A stretch of DNA of 60,354 nucleotides from JAZMZS01 sp045120955 (GCA_045120955.1 JBGVFH010000063.1:1-60354); one strand, 5' to 3'. Positions 1 to 8,492 are shown, counted from the stretch's first letter. Notes: generated by a model from the letters alone, not told the origin. Made by a program: numbers and translations.

Positions 1-1
1 T

Positions 2-91
2 GAGCCTGATTCCTGCAATACAGGAAAATACATACTTCATCCCGGCGAGCGGTATGATCATGTAACCTTGTATAAATTTACAAAAAAATAA
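2..91 (+). CDS. Aldose 1-epimerase (galactose mutarotase), C-terminal tail, partial
   Basis: Only the last 29 codons are present; the gene enters from the left edge of the window and stops at TAA 89-91. The tail reads PGERYDHVTLYKF, which matches the C-terminal strand typical of galactose mutarotases (PGE-Y-H-T-Y-F pattern). That family interconverts alpha and beta anomers of aldoses in the cytoplasm. A terminator follows about 60 nt downstream. The fragment is short, so the family call rests on one motif. Confidence 0.55.
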   Translation, partial: EPDSCNTGKYILHPGERYDHVTLYKFTKK

Positions 92-151
92 ATTTGTTGA
101 GCGATATATTCAAAACAGAAGAGATAATCGCATGCCGAACAAATAAACGGG

Positions 152-191
152 AAAACCGCCATGTTGCTTTAAAGCAACAAGGCGGTTTTTT
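152..191 (+). terminator. Intrinsic terminator after the epimerase
   Basis: AAAACCGCC (152-160) pairs with GGCGGTTTT (181-189), with an inner TTGCTTTAAAGCAA palindrome, followed by a T run. It ends the transcript entering from the left edge. Confidence 0.8.
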
Positions 192-407
192 CAGTTCGGC
201 GAACAAGCAATAACAGTATCGAAAAAATAAAAAGTATTTGTATATGTTGTCAGTTAAATGGTAATATGCCCCAAGCTTGAGACAGCCACTTATGTGTTGC
301 GGTGAAATGATGCTTCATTTAAATCCCGTCGGATATGATTATGTTTTTGGTGTAATTTCCTGTTTTTTTGCACATAATAGAAAACAATAAACCCATTTGG
401 AGGAATT

Positions 408-1814
408 ATGATTTGTTTTTCGAATGATTACCGCGCGAATGTTACGGCGACCGACAGCTATTTGCGTGTAAAGGATAATTTCGATATTCTCAAAAAAGTG
501 CTGAAAATAGGGGAAAGAGACGAGCTGACACTGTATTTTATAGACGGTTTTGTAAAGGATGAAATAATGCAAAAGCTCATGCAGTATTTTATCTCTGTAA
601 AAAGCCTTGATAAGGGCGAGGGAGCGGCACAAATGTTTGCAGACAAGCACGTGCCGTATGTCGAGGTGGATGTTACCGACAATACTGACCTTATGATACA
701 GATGGTGATGTCGGGTGCTACCCTTGTTCTCGGCTCGACCTTCGGCTCTTACGGAGTGATAATCGACTCGAGAACCTACCCAGCGAGAGAAACTGACGAG
801 CCCGAGAGCGACAAGGTGCTCAGAGGCGCACATGACGGATTTGTGGAGACGCTGATATTCAATACCGCTTTAATACGAAGAAGAATAAGAGACGTTAACC
901 TGCATACGGAATATAAAACAATAGGGGAGGCGTCAAGGACAGATGTTGTCATGATGTATATGGAAAATAGAGCCGACCCCGGATTTGTAAAGCATATCTC
1001 AGACAAGCTCGACAATGTAAAAACAGACAACGTTTCTCTCGGCTATCAGTCGTTGGCTGAGAGTCTCATAAAGACACGGTGGTATAATCCCTTTCCGAAA
1101 ATTCGTACGACCGAGCGCCCCGATGTGGCATCCGCACAGCTGCTCGAGGGAGCGGTCATAGTTATTGTTGACAATTCTCCCGAGGTCATGCTCCTGCCAA
1201 CCTCTATCTTTGATTTTATGCAGCAGACGGATGACTATTATTTGCCGCCGTTTACGGGAGGATATCTGCGCATTTTGCGTCATATTACTTTTCTTTTGAC
1301 GCTTTTGCTTGTACCTTTGTGGTATCTGCTTGCTTCAAATCCGCAGATACTTCCGCCGAGCCTTTCATTTGTCATACCCGAACAAGCGAAAATTCCGCTG
1401 ATAGCACAGCTGCTTGTGGCGGAGTTTATGATAGACGGACTGAAGCTCGCATCACTCAACACTCCGAATGTACTGTCAAGCTCGCTTGGTGCTATAGCCG
1501 GATTGATACTTGGCGAATTTGCGGTGAATATCGGCTTTATGACCAGTCACGTCGTACTCATAATAGCTTTTGTTGCGATAACAAATTTCACTCAGGCATC
1601 TGTGGAGCTTGGCTTTGCTTTCAAATTCATGCGTGTACTTTTGCTTGTGTTTTCATGGGCGTTTTCCTTCATTGGCTTCTTTATCGGGCTTGCGCTCATC
1701 TGCGTGCTCATAGCATCGAACAAAACGATAAACGGAAAACGCTCCTATCTCTACCCCCTCATTCCTTTCAACGGCAGAGCAATGAGCAGACTGCTTTTCC
1801 GTCATTCAAAGTAA
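408..1814 (+). CDS. Spore germination protein, GerA/SpoVAF family
   Basis: 468 residues. The first ~280 form the soluble GerA domain, including the family region around ETDEPESDKVLRGAHDGF and the following block of basic residues (LIRRRIRDVNL). From about residue 285 there are several hydrophobic segments ending near residue 440, as in the A subunits of GerA-type nutrient receptors and SpoVAF. Such proteins sit in the inner spore membrane and take part in germinant sensing or ion release. GGAGGA at 399-404 precedes ATG 408. It stands alone: no GerB (transporter-like) or GerC (lipoprotein) partner and no other spoVA gene is next to it, which favours a SpoVAF-like orphan over a complete receptor operon. 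Confidence 0.88.
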   Translation: MICFSNDYRANVTATDSYLRVKDNFDILKKVLKIGERDELTLYFIDGFVKDEIMQKLMQYFISVKSLDKGEGAAQMFADKHVPYVEVDVTDNTDLMIQMVMSGATLVLGSTFGSYGVIIDSRTYPARETDEPESDKVLRGAHDGFVETLIFNTALIRRRIRDVNLHTEYKTIGEASRTDVVMMYMENRADPGFVKHISDKLDNVKTDNVSLGYQSLAESLIKTRWYNPFPKIRTTERPDVASAQLLEGAVIVIVDNSPEVMLLPTSIFDFMQQTDDYYLPPFTGGYLRILRHITFLLTLLLVPLWYLLASNPQILPPSLSFVIPEQAKIPLIAQLLVAEFMIDGLKLASLNTPNVLSSSLGAIAGLILGEFAVNIGFMTSHVVLIIAFVAITNFTQASVELGFAFKFMRVLLLVFSWAFSFIGFFIGLALICVLIASNKTINGKRSYLYPLIPFNGRAMSRLLFRHSK

Positions 1815-1827
1815 TTTTTAAGTATTG

Positions 1828-1856
1828 TTGAAAAACTTTACAGGCTGTGTTATAAT
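1828..1856 (+). promoter_or_regulatory. Sigma-A promoter for the ktrBA operon
   Basis: TTGAAA at 1828-1833, a 17-nt spacer, and a perfect TATAAT at 1851-1856. It lies just downstream of the germination gene stop. Confidence 0.75.
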
Positions 1857-1893
1857 AGGCAGTATAAAACAAGTGCCTTGTTTTATGCTGCCT
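1857..1893 (+). promoter_or_regulatory. Hairpin at the 5' end of the ktrBA transcript
   Basis: AGGCAG (1857-1862) pairs with CTGCCT (1888-1893) and TAAAACAAG (1865-1873) with CTTGTTTTA (1877-1885) around a 3-nt loop. It starts right after the -10 box, so it would form the extreme 5' end of the mRNA. No T run follows, so it is not an ordinary terminator. It may protect the 5' end or be regulatory. Confidence 0.6.
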
Positions 1894-1949
1894 GTATCTT
1901 TTGCCTTGACAAAAGTGTGGCGGTGCACATTGATTTTGAATTGCGAGGG

Positions 1950-3251
1950 ATGAATACGAGAAAGATTAAAATTACTTCGGGACGATTGATAGCTATCGGC
2001 TTTTTGAGCATTATTCTTGTGGGAACGATTCTTCTTATGCTTCCTGTCTCGCACAATGATGGGGTGGATGTATCTCTTGTTGATGCCTTTTTCACATCGA
2101 CCAGTGCTGTGTGCGTGACCGGTCTTGTCGCTTTTGATACGGGGCAGACCTTTTCATTGTTCGGGCGCACCGTGGTAGCGATACTGATACAACTCGGAGG
2201 ACTCGGAGTTACTACCTTCGGACTTGGCTTTATGCTTTTTCTTCGAAAGAAGGCAGGCATCAGGGAGCTTTCTCTGGCAAAAGAATCCTTCAATTATCCT
2301 ACCGTCAAAGGCGTGATGCAGCTTATACGGACGGTGCTCGCTGCGAGCGCTTTTTTTGAAATATTGGGTGCTCTTTTGTGTATGCCCGTTTTTTTGAAAA
2401 AATACGGTCTTATTGAAGCTATAGGCTATAGCCTTTTTCATTCCGTTGCATCGTTTAACAATGCCGGCTTCGACATTTTCGGCACGGGCGACAGCATGTA
2501 TGCATATATCGACCATGTATATCTCAATATTGTGACAGCCGGTCTTATTATTTTCGGAGGATTGGGATTTTTTGTTATCAGTGAACTGTTGATGTACAAA
2601 AAATCGAAAAAGTTCAGCCTGCATACAAAGGTCGTTCTTTCTGCATCAGTATTTCTCATAGCCGTGGGTGCTTTATGCTTAAAGCTTACGGAAGGCGAGG
2701 GGCTGAGCTGGCTCGGTGCTTTCTTTACAAGTGTAAGCGCAAGAACAGCGGGTTTCTCTACGTTTCCCATCTCAGAGCTTTCAAATGCGGGAATTGTTGT
2801 TATGATAGTTCTCATGGTAATCGGTGCATCCCCCGGTTCTACGGGAGGCGGCATCAAGACAACGACGGCATTCGTGCTTGTAAAGCACCTTTTTGCATAC
2901 TCGACACATTCGGATACGGGAGCCTTCAAAAGAAAGATACCGGAAGATGCAATACGTAAGGCTTTTGCAATAATTATGCTCGCTGTATGCGTGATAATGC
3001 TCTGTACAGTTTTTTTGTGCGTGCTTGAGCCGCACCTTACGATACGGGATATATTGTTTGAGGTCAGCTCCGCATTCGGTACGGTGGGACTGTCGACAGG
3101 GATCACTTCGCAGCTTTGTGATGCGAGCAAGCTTATTATTATATGTACAATGTTTATCGGAAGACTCGGACCTCTGACTATAGCAACCTTGTGGATAAAC
3201 TATGCCGACACAGGTTTGTCGAGAGCAGAGGAGTCTATTCAGATAGGATAA
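1950..3251 (+). CDS. ktrB: Potassium uptake channel subunit, TrkH/KtrB family
   Basis: 433 residues, all-helical membrane protein that conducts K+ (often Na+-coupled) across the plasma membrane. The four pore-loop repeats can be seen as TSTSAVCVTGL, SVASFNNAGFD, TSVSARTAGFST and SSAFGTVGLSTG, each carrying the filter glycine. The ATG at 1950 gives the family-like start MNTRKIKITSGRLIAIGF; TTG 1878 is also in frame but lies inside the 5' hairpin. The site upstream of 1950 (GAGGG) is almost touching the start codon, so initiation is a little uncertain. ktrA follows after 11 nt and encodes the gating subunit. Confidence 0.9.
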   Translation: MNTRKIKITSGRLIAIGFLSIILVGTILLMLPVSHNDGVDVSLVDAFFTSTSAVCVTGLVAFDTGQTFSLFGRTVVAILIQLGGLGVTTFGLGFMLFLRKKAGIRELSLAKESFNYPTVKGVMQLIRTVLAASAFFEILGALLCMPVFLKKYGLIEAIGYSLFHSVASFNNAGFDIFGTGDSMYAYIDHVYLNIVTAGLIIFGGLGFFVISELLMYKKSKKFSLHTKVVLSASVFLIAVGALCLKLTEGEGLSWLGAFFTSVSARTAGFSTFPISELSNAGIVVMIVLMVIGASPGSTGGGIKTTTAFVLVKHLFAYSTHSDTGAFKRKIPEDAIRKAFAIIMLAVCVIMLCTVFLCVLEPHLTIRDILFEVSSAFGTVGLSTGITSQLCDASKLIIICTMFIGRLGPLTIATLWINYADTGLSRAEESIQIG

Positions 3252-3262
3252 GGAGATAAAAG

Positions 3263-3982
3263 ATGCCCAAAAAAAAGAATATACACACGGATATATCGGG
3301 TTTGAACTCAAGAAAAAGCAAAGCGAAAAGAGAGCTTTTCGGTGTTATCGGACTTGGAAGGTTTGGTATGTCTCTTGCACAAAAACTTGCCGCATCGGGC
3401 AAGGAGCTTATAGTTGTAGACCGTGACAGAGATAAGGTAAATACGGCGGCGGATTTCTGCGAAAATGCATTTATGTGTGACAATCTTTCTCGCGAAAATC
3501 TTGAAAAAATAGGTATCGGCGAATGCGATACGGTCATTGTGGGCATGGGAAAATCGTTTGATGTCAGTGTGCTCACTGTACTTAATTTGACAAATATGGG
3601 AGTCAAGCGTGTTATAGCAAAGGCGACAAGTGAGGAGCAGGGCTTGGTTCTTGAAAAGCTTGGTGCCGAAGTTATTTATCCGGAGAAAAACATGGGAGAG
3701 CGACTTGCGGGAAAGCTCGCAAGACCCAACATTATTGAATATTTCTGTTTGGGTCAGGATATTGACATAGTCGAGCTTGTGGTGACGGACAGGGTAGATA
3801 AGATGAAGGTTTCGCAGCTTGATCTGCGTCGACGTTTTTCTCTTAACATGATAGCATTAAAGAAAAACGGAGAGGTCAGTGCAGAGATAGGACCCGATAC
3901 GGTGTTGCACACAGGAAACATAGTTGCTGTGATAGGCAGAAGCGAAAATATAGAAAAATTTGAAAATTGGCTCAGAAAATAA
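3263..3982 (+). CDS. ktrA: Regulatory RCK subunit of the potassium channel, KtrA type
   Basis: 239 residues, cytoplasmic. An N-terminal RCK domain carries the Rossmann motif GVIGLGRFGMSLAQ (about residues 28-41) with an acidic residue at the end of the second strand (IVVDRD), which binds nucleotide; a C-terminal RCK_C domain spans about 150-235. One RCK unit only, as in KtrA, rather than the doubled TrkA. It forms a ring that gates KtrB; the partner is the gene immediately upstream in the same operon. A Lys/Arg-rich extension of about 25 residues precedes the RCK fold. Confidence 0.9.
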   Translation: MPKKKNIHTDISGLNSRKSKAKRELFGVIGLGRFGMSLAQKLAASGKELIVVDRDRDKVNTAADFCENAFMCDNLSRENLEKIGIGECDTVIVGMGKSFDVSVLTVLNLTNMGVKRVIAKATSEEQGLVLEKLGAEVIYPEKNMGERLAGKLARPNIIEYFCLGQDIDIVELVVTDRVDKMKVSQLDLRRRFSLNMIALKKNGEVSAEIGPDTVLHTGNIVAVIGRSENIEKFENWLRK

Positions 3983-3990
3983 CTGATTTG

Positions 3991-4020
3991 CAAAAAATGA
4001 AAGCAAAACTTTCATTTTTG
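3991..4020 (+). terminator. Weak terminator after ktrA
   Basis: CAAAAAATGAAAG (3991-4003) is a near-perfect inverted repeat of CTTTCATTTTTG (4009-4020). The stem is A/T rich and the T run is part of it, so efficiency is uncertain. Confidence 0.5.
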
Positions 4021-4042
4021 CGCAAAAAACTTAATGAAAATA

Positions 4043-4072
4043 TTGACAAATAACTTGCTTTCGTGATAAAAT
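4043..4072 (+). promoter_or_regulatory. Sigma-A promoter for gdhA
   Basis: Perfect TTGACA at 4043-4048 and TAAAAT at 4067-4072 with an 18-nt spacer, about 65 nt before the gdhA start. Confidence 0.7.
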
Positions 4073-4137
4073 CGTACCGATGTATGCAACATAAAGAAAA
4101 AAATCATGCAAAAACTTACAGAAAGGGTTTAAGCAAA

Positions 4138-5490
4138 ATGAGTTTAAAAAATGAATATCTTGTTGACCTCGTAAAAAGAGTAGAGGCAAGAAATGCAGGC
4201 GAAAAAGAGTTTCACCAGACAGTAACAGAGGTGCTTGAGTCTATCGAGCCTGTAATCGAGGCGCATCCCGAATATATCAAGCAGGGCGTTATCGAGAGAA
4301 TGGTCGAGCCTGAGAGAATTATTAAGTTCCGTGTTCCGTGGGTAGACGACAACGGCAACGTACAGGTAAACCGCGGTTTCCGTATTCAGTTTAACAGCGC
4401 TATCGGTCCTTACAAGGGCGGACTTCGTTTCCATCCTTCGGTAAATGAGAGTATCATCAAGTTCCTCGGATTTGAGCAGACATTTAAAAACTCACTTACA
4501 TCGCTTCCCATGGGCGGCGGTAAGGGCGGTTCCGACTTTGATCCTCAGGGCAAGAGCGACGCTGAGGTTATGCGCTTCTGCCAGAGCTTTATGACAGAGC
4601 TTCAGAAATATATCGGTCCCGACACAGACGTTCCCGCAGGTGACATCGGTGTAGGCGCTCGTGAGATAGGATATCTTTTCGGTCAGTACAAGAGACTCCG
4701 TGATGAGTTTACGGGCGTTCTCACAGGTAAGGGTATTCCTTACGGCGGTTCGCTTATCCGTCCCGAAGCAACAGGCTACGGTGCTGTTTACTACACAGTT
4801 GAAATGCTCAAGCACTTCGGCGACGATATAAAGGGCAAGACCTTTGCAGTATCCGGCTTTGGTAACGTTGCATGGGGTACGGTAAAGAAAGTAAACGAGC
4901 TTGGCGGCAAGGTAGTTACACTTTCAGGTCCTGACGGTTACATATACGATGAAGACGGCATCAGCACTCCCGAGAAGGTCGACTTCCTTCTTGAAATGCG
5001 TGCATCCTGCCGTAACAAGGTTCAGGATTATGCGGACAAGTTCGGCGTTCCCTTCTATGCAGGTCAGAAGCCTTGGGGAGTTAAGGCAGATATCATAATG
5101 CCTTGCGCTACCCAGAACGAAGTAGATATGAAGGAAGCTGAGATGATCGTTGCAAACGGCGTCAAGTACTATGTTGAGGTTTCAAATATGCCTACAACTA
5201 ACGAGGCAGTTGCTTACCTCAAGGCAAACGGCGTTATCGTTGCTCCTTCAAAGGCAGTAAATGCAGGCGGCGTTGCAGTATCTGGTCTTGAAATGTCACA
5301 GAACTCCATGCGTTACAGCTGGTCCGCAGAAGAGGTCGATGCAAAGCTTCAGACAATTATGCGTAACATATTCGAAAGCTCCGTTAAGGCAGCAAACGAG
5401 TACGGTCTGGGCGATGACCTTGTTGCAGGTGCAAATATCGCAGGCTTTATCAAGGTTGCAAACGCTATGCTCGCACAGGGCGTATGCTGA
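4138..5490 (+). CDS. gdhA: NADP-type glutamate dehydrogenase
   Basis: 450 residues, the usual length for the hexameric small-subunit class. It catalyses reductive amination of 2-oxoglutarate with ammonia to glutamate. The substrate segment GPYKGGLRFHPSVN (near residue 90) and the catalytic-lysine glycine loop LPMGGGKGGSDFDP (near 125) are intact; the dinucleotide-binding motif is FAVSGFGNVAWG (near 240). ATG 4138 is preceded by AGAAAGGG at a proper distance; an upstream in-frame ATG at 4063 falls on the promoter -10 region and is rejected. Codon usage is strongly biased, as expected for a highly expressed gene. It is monocistronic between its own promoter and terminator. Confidence 0.96.
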   Translation: MSLKNEYLVDLVKRVEARNAGEKEFHQTVTEVLESIEPVIEAHPEYIKQGVIERMVEPERIIKFRVPWVDDNGNVQVNRGFRIQFNSAIGPYKGGLRFHPSVNESIIKFLGFEQTFKNSLTSLPMGGGKGGSDFDPQGKSDAEVMRFCQSFMTELQKYIGPDTDVPAGDIGVGAREIGYLFGQYKRLRDEFTGVLTGKGIPYGGSLIRPEATGYGAVYYTVEMLKHFGDDIKGKTFAVSGFGNVAWGTVKKVNELGGKVVTLSGPDGYIYDEDGISTPEKVDFLLEMRASCRNKVQDYADKFGVPFYAGQKPWGVKADIIMPCATQNEVDMKEAEMIVANGVKYYVEVSNMPTTNEAVAYLKANGVIVAPSKAVNAGGVAVSGLEMSQNSMRYSWSAEEVDAKLQTIMRNIFESSVKAANEYGLGDDLVAGANIAGFIKVANAMLAQGVC

Positions 5491-5523
5491 TAGGCTGACT
5501 ACAGTATAAATACAAAATATCTT

Positions 5524-5562
5524 ATTACCCGTGTGTCATTTGGAACACACGGGTAATTTTTA
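5524..5562 (+). terminator. Intrinsic terminator after gdhA
   Basis: ATTACCCGTGTGT (5524-5536) pairs with ACACACGGGTAAT (5545-5557), followed by TTTT. Confidence 0.85.
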
Positions 5563-5688
5563 TAGATACGTTTGTTCACACAATTATCACACAATATTCA
5601 TTTGTTTTTCTTTTTTAAAAAAAATTGTCATTTTTCTGTCAAAAAGATAATTTATAATTATACCGAAAAAAGCAGGGAGGTATATGGC

Positions 5689-6396
5689 ATGGGATATCAG
5701 GGGATCTTTCGACGCAGAGAAATAAAGTATATGCTCGACTCCGAAAAATACAGCAAGCTGATGGAAGTTATTTCCGTTCATATGGAGCCCGATACATACG
5801 GCAAAAGCCTGATATGCTCGCTGTACTTTGATACTCCCGATTTTCGTCTCATTCGTACATCTATGGAAAAGCCGCAATACAAGGAAAAGCTGCGTTTGCG
5901 CTCCTACGGTATTCCCACAGACGGTTCGCTTGCCTTTGCTGAGATAAAAAAGAAATACAAGGGCATCGTATACAAGCGCCGTGTGATGCTTGCGTACTCT
6001 CAGGCACTGTCATGGCTGCTCTCCGAGTGTGAAGCGCCGGATAAAAGTCAGATCAGCCGAGAGATAGACTATTTTAAGGATTACTATACGCCTCTTTACG
6101 ATGCTTGCGCACTATTTTATGACAGGGTGGCATATTACAGCGATGAGGATGAGGGGCTGCGTGTCACCTTTGACGAGAATATACGATACCGTTTTGCGGA
6201 CACGGATCTGCGCCTCGGCGACACGGGAGAGCTTTTGACGGGTGCAGGGCAGTATTTGATGGAGATAAAAATTCCGGCGGGGATGCCGTTGTGGCTTGCA
6301 AGAGCACTGTCGGCAAATCAAATATTTCCCATATCGTATTCTAAATACGCAAATGCATATTCAAATTTTTTCAGAGAAAAAATAAACGAAAGGTGA
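5689..6396 (+). CDS. VTC-domain protein (polyphosphate polymerase-like)
   Basis: 235 residues. The fold matches the catalytic tunnel domain of yeast Vtc4 as found in bacteria: N-terminal R-R-E-I-K-Y, the strand LYFDTPDFRLI, K-LRLRSYG, FAEIKKKYKGIVYKRR, and the C-terminal LMEIKIP with its acidic and basic residues. VTC domains bind triphosphate or make polyphosphate from ATP at a membrane. ATG 5689 has GGGAGG at 5675-5680. It is the first gene of a three-gene operon with a DUF4956 membrane protein (7 nt gap) and a beta-helix lipoprotein. Whether this protein polymerises phosphate is inferred from the fold only. Confidence 0.85.
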   Translation: MGYQGIFRRREIKYMLDSEKYSKLMEVISVHMEPDTYGKSLICSLYFDTPDFRLIRTSMEKPQYKEKLRLRSYGIPTDGSLAFAEIKKKYKGIVYKRRVMLAYSQALSWLLSECEAPDKSQISREIDYFKDYYTPLYDACALFYDRVAYYSDEDEGLRVTFDENIRYRFADTDLRLGDTGELLTGAGQYLMEIKIPAGMPLWLARALSANQIFPISYSKYANAYSNFFREKINER

Positions 6397-6403
6397 TTTT
6401 ATT

Positions 6404-7096
6404 ATGAACAACCTTGTACCAACAAACATTTTTACATCAGTAATAAACGGACAGCTGACGCTCAAGTCGTATCTTATATGTGCGGCGGCGGCAATTTTTG
6501 CGGGAGCGGTTTTGGCGCTTGTGCTCTCACGTTTTACAAACGGCAAAAAATACTCGTATTCATTTCTTTGCACTATTGTGCTTTTGCCGCTGATAGTACA
6601 GACGGTCATTATGCTCGTCAACGGAAATGTGGGTACGGGTGTTGCGGTAGCGGGAGCGTTCAGTCTTGTCAGATTTCGCTCAGCTCCGGGAAGCGCCAAG
6701 GACATTGCGATAATTTTCCTCTCGATGGCGGCGGGGCTTTCGACGGGCACGGGATATATCGGTGTTTGTCTGCTTCTTGTTATCATCAGCTGTATTATAC
6801 TGTTTGTTCTTTACCTTATCGGAAAGCGCTCTGACAATGAAGATAAAGAGCTGCGTATAACCATTGGCGAAAATATTGATTATGAGGGTGTGTTTGATGA
6901 TATTTTTAATGAATACACAAAAAAGCACACACTTACAAATGTAAAGACGACGAACATGGGCAGTCTTTTTAAACTCAAATACAGAATAACGATGAAAAAC
7001 GGAAAAAGCGAGAAGGAGTTTATTGACTCGCTGAGAGTAAGAAACGGTAATCTTGAGATCGCAATATCATCACTCGTAGAAGAGGATCAGCTTTAA
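6404..7096 (+). CDS. DUF4956 integral membrane protein
   Basis: 230 residues: three to four hydrophobic segments in the first ~145 residues (about 23-44, 53-73, 100-117, 120-140), then a soluble alpha/beta tail of ~85 residues. The conserved inter-helix stretch GAFSLVRFRSAPGSAKDI is the hallmark of DUF4956. The family is of unknown biochemistry but is repeatedly found beside VTC-domain genes, which suggests it provides the membrane partner of the VTC enzyme. It starts 7 nt after the VTC gene and is followed 20 nt later by the lipoprotein gene, so the three are very likely co-transcribed. Confidence 0.85.
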   Translation: MNNLVPTNIFTSVINGQLTLKSYLICAAAAIFAGAVLALVLSRFTNGKKYSYSFLCTIVLLPLIVQTVIMLVNGNVGTGVAVAGAFSLVRFRSAPGSAKDIAIIFLSMAAGLSTGTGYIGVCLLLVIISCIILFVLYLIGKRSDNEDKELRITIGENIDYEGVFDDIFNEYTKKHTLTNVKTTNMGSLFKLKYRITMKNGKSEKEFIDSLRVRNGNLEIAISSLVEEDQL

Positions 7097-7116
7097 TATT
7101 GAGCAGGAGGCTTTGT

Positions 7117-8088
7117 ATGAACAAAAAACTCATATCTTGTATGTGCGTGTCTACTCTTTTTTGCACTTTGATGTGCTCGTGCGGTACCGTAGGTGTGACC
7201 GATGCACAGAGCAGTAATGACGGTAACGTTGTAAACGGCACGACCGAAAACGGTGCTTATATTGAGGGAGAGCCTCTCAGCGCCGAGGCAGGTGCGGTGG
7301 ACGCATCGCAGATCGATTTTAAAAACAAGGATATCTACTCCGACTACTCGGGTGATGCTGTGAAGATCACGCTGTCCGACGGTGCTCAGACAAGCGGAGC
7401 AGGCTACTCTCTCTCCGACGGCGTACTCAATATTACAGCGGACGGTACGTATGCGCTGAGCGGCAAGCTATCGGACGGTCAGATAGTAGTAGACGCACCG
7501 AAGGAGGCGGATGTACGTTTGGTGCTTGAGGGAGTTGAGATATATTGCTCCGATTCGGCACCCATACTTGTAAACACGGCTGACAAGGTGATCATCAGCC
7601 TGCCCGAGGGATATACAAATTATCTTGAAGACAAGACGCTTTCATATGAGGCTGACGGCTCGGAGATAACTGCGGTTATCTACAGCCATGAGAGCCTGAG
7701 CATCAACGGAGATGGAAGTCTCAATATAAAAGCAGTCTCAAAGGATGCTGTAACGAGCAAGGATACGCTCAAGATCACAGGCGGAAATATAAGTATAAAT
7801 GCGGCAGATGACGGCATAGTCGGCAAGGACAGGGTGCTTATCAAGGACGGAAATATAAAAATTGAGTGTGCCGGAGATGCGATAAAAACCACAAACGATG
7901 AGGACCCAACGCTCGGCTACGTTTATATTGAGGGCGGCAGCTTTGATATTACGAGCGACGGCGACGGTATAGATGCTGTAACGAGTATTCTTGTCTGCGG
8001 CGGCGATTTTAATATAAGGACGGGCGGCGGCGCATCAAACGTAACAAGCTCGGGTCAGATGTCGTCGGGAGGATTTTTCGGAAGATGA
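7117..8088 (+). CDS. Carbohydrate-binding beta-helix lipoprotein, Cthe_2159-like, apparently short
   Basis: 323 residues. A signal peptide ends in a lipobox-like LMCSC (Cys around residue 22), so the protein is probably anchored on the outer face of the membrane. The body shows the repeated right-handed beta-helix pattern of the Cthe_2159 carbohydrate-binding family: SINGDGSLNIKAVSKDAV, TLKITGGNISINAADDGI and FDITSDGDGIDAV. Family members usually continue with a second set of repeats after the GGGA segment; this one stops soon after, with SSGGFFGR. ATG 7117 has AGGAGG at 7105-7110. Third gene of the VTC operon. It could be a natural short form or a C-terminal truncation. Confidence 0.75.
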   Translation: MNKKLISCMCVSTLFCTLMCSCGTVGVTDAQSSNDGNVVNGTTENGAYIEGEPLSAEAGAVDASQIDFKNKDIYSDYSGDAVKITLSDGAQTSGAGYSLSDGVLNITADGTYALSGKLSDGQIVVDAPKEADVRLVLEGVEIYCSDSAPILVNTADKVIISLPEGYTNYLEDKTLSYEADGSEITAVIYSHESLSINGDGSLNIKAVSKDAVTSKDTLKITGGNISINAADDGIVGKDRVLIKDGNIKIECAGDAIKTTNDEDPTLGYVYIEGGSFDITSDGDGIDAVTSILVCGGDFNIRTGGGASNVTSSGQMSSGGFFGR

Positions 8089-8121
8089 TGGCGGCACACT
8101 TGCGGTTTAAAAAAACAGAAT

Positions 8122-8157
8122 AAAAAATGCTTTTCCCCGCGGCGAAAAGCATTTTTT
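8122..8157 (+). terminator. Intrinsic terminator of the VTC operon
   Basis: AAAAAATGCTTTT (8122-8134) pairs with AAAAGCATTTTTT (8145-8157) around a G/C-rich loop. The first copy of the 105-bp repeat begins 7 nt later. Confidence 0.85.
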
Positions 8158-8163
8158 ATTTCA

Positions 8164-8268
8164 TAGGAAATTGCGTAATTACGTTCCGCCGTTTGGTTGA
8201 GTTAAAGAAAACCCAAAGATACAATAGGCGGGAGGATGGATGCGGGCACTGCCCGCTTTTTATTGCAT
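8164..8268 (+). repeat. 105-bp structured intergenic repeat, copy 1
   Basis: Begins TAGGAAATTGCG and ends in GCGGGCACTGCCCGC plus a T run (8242-8261), itself a terminator hairpin. It contains the palindrome GCGTAATTACG(T) and the long-range pair TTCCGCC (8184-8190) with GGCGGGA (8227-8233). It is about 85-90% like copies 3 and 4 by eye. It sits directly behind the VTC-operon terminator on the same strand. Confidence 0.85.
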
Positions 8269-8374
8269 AATTCTGTAAGATGTATGTCGCAGATCGGTGA
8301 AATATCGACACTGCATTATCGTCCGTTTTTTACTGATATCGTTCACGGTATTTTAACAAAAAGGAGATAAGGTA

Positions 8375-8403
8375 TTGACATTCACAGCATTGTGTGGTAT
8401 TAT
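8375..8403 (+). promoter_or_regulatory. Sigma-A promoter for the amino-acid ABC operon
   Basis: Perfect TTGACA (8375-8380), 17-nt spacer, TATTAT (8398-8403), about 90 nt before the binding-protein start. Confidence 0.75.
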
Positions 8404-8410
8404 ATAAAGG

Positions 8411-8431
8411 CTAAAAGCTTTATTGCTTTAG
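8411..8431 (+). promoter_or_regulatory. Hairpin at the transcript 5' end of the ABC operon
   Basis: CTAAAAGC (8411-8418) pairs with GCTTTAG (8425-8431) with one bulged A. An alternative pairing of GCTTTA (8425-8430) with TAAAGC (8437-8442) is mutually exclusive with it, so the leader could switch between two shapes. No ligand-specific motif is recognised. Confidence 0.45.
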
Positions 8432-8492
8432 AACAGTAAAGCGGTAAAGTGAAATTTTGTTTAGAATTTATTTGACAGAAAAGAGGTATATC

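Noticed and set aside
1878..1949. Upstream TTG start for ktrB
   Set aside because: It lies inside the 5' hairpin, has no ribosome binding site, and the extra 24 residues do not look like the family N-terminus.
4063..4137. Upstream start for gdhA
   Set aside because: That codon falls on the promoter -10 region, and the 25 extra residues are not part of the enzyme family.
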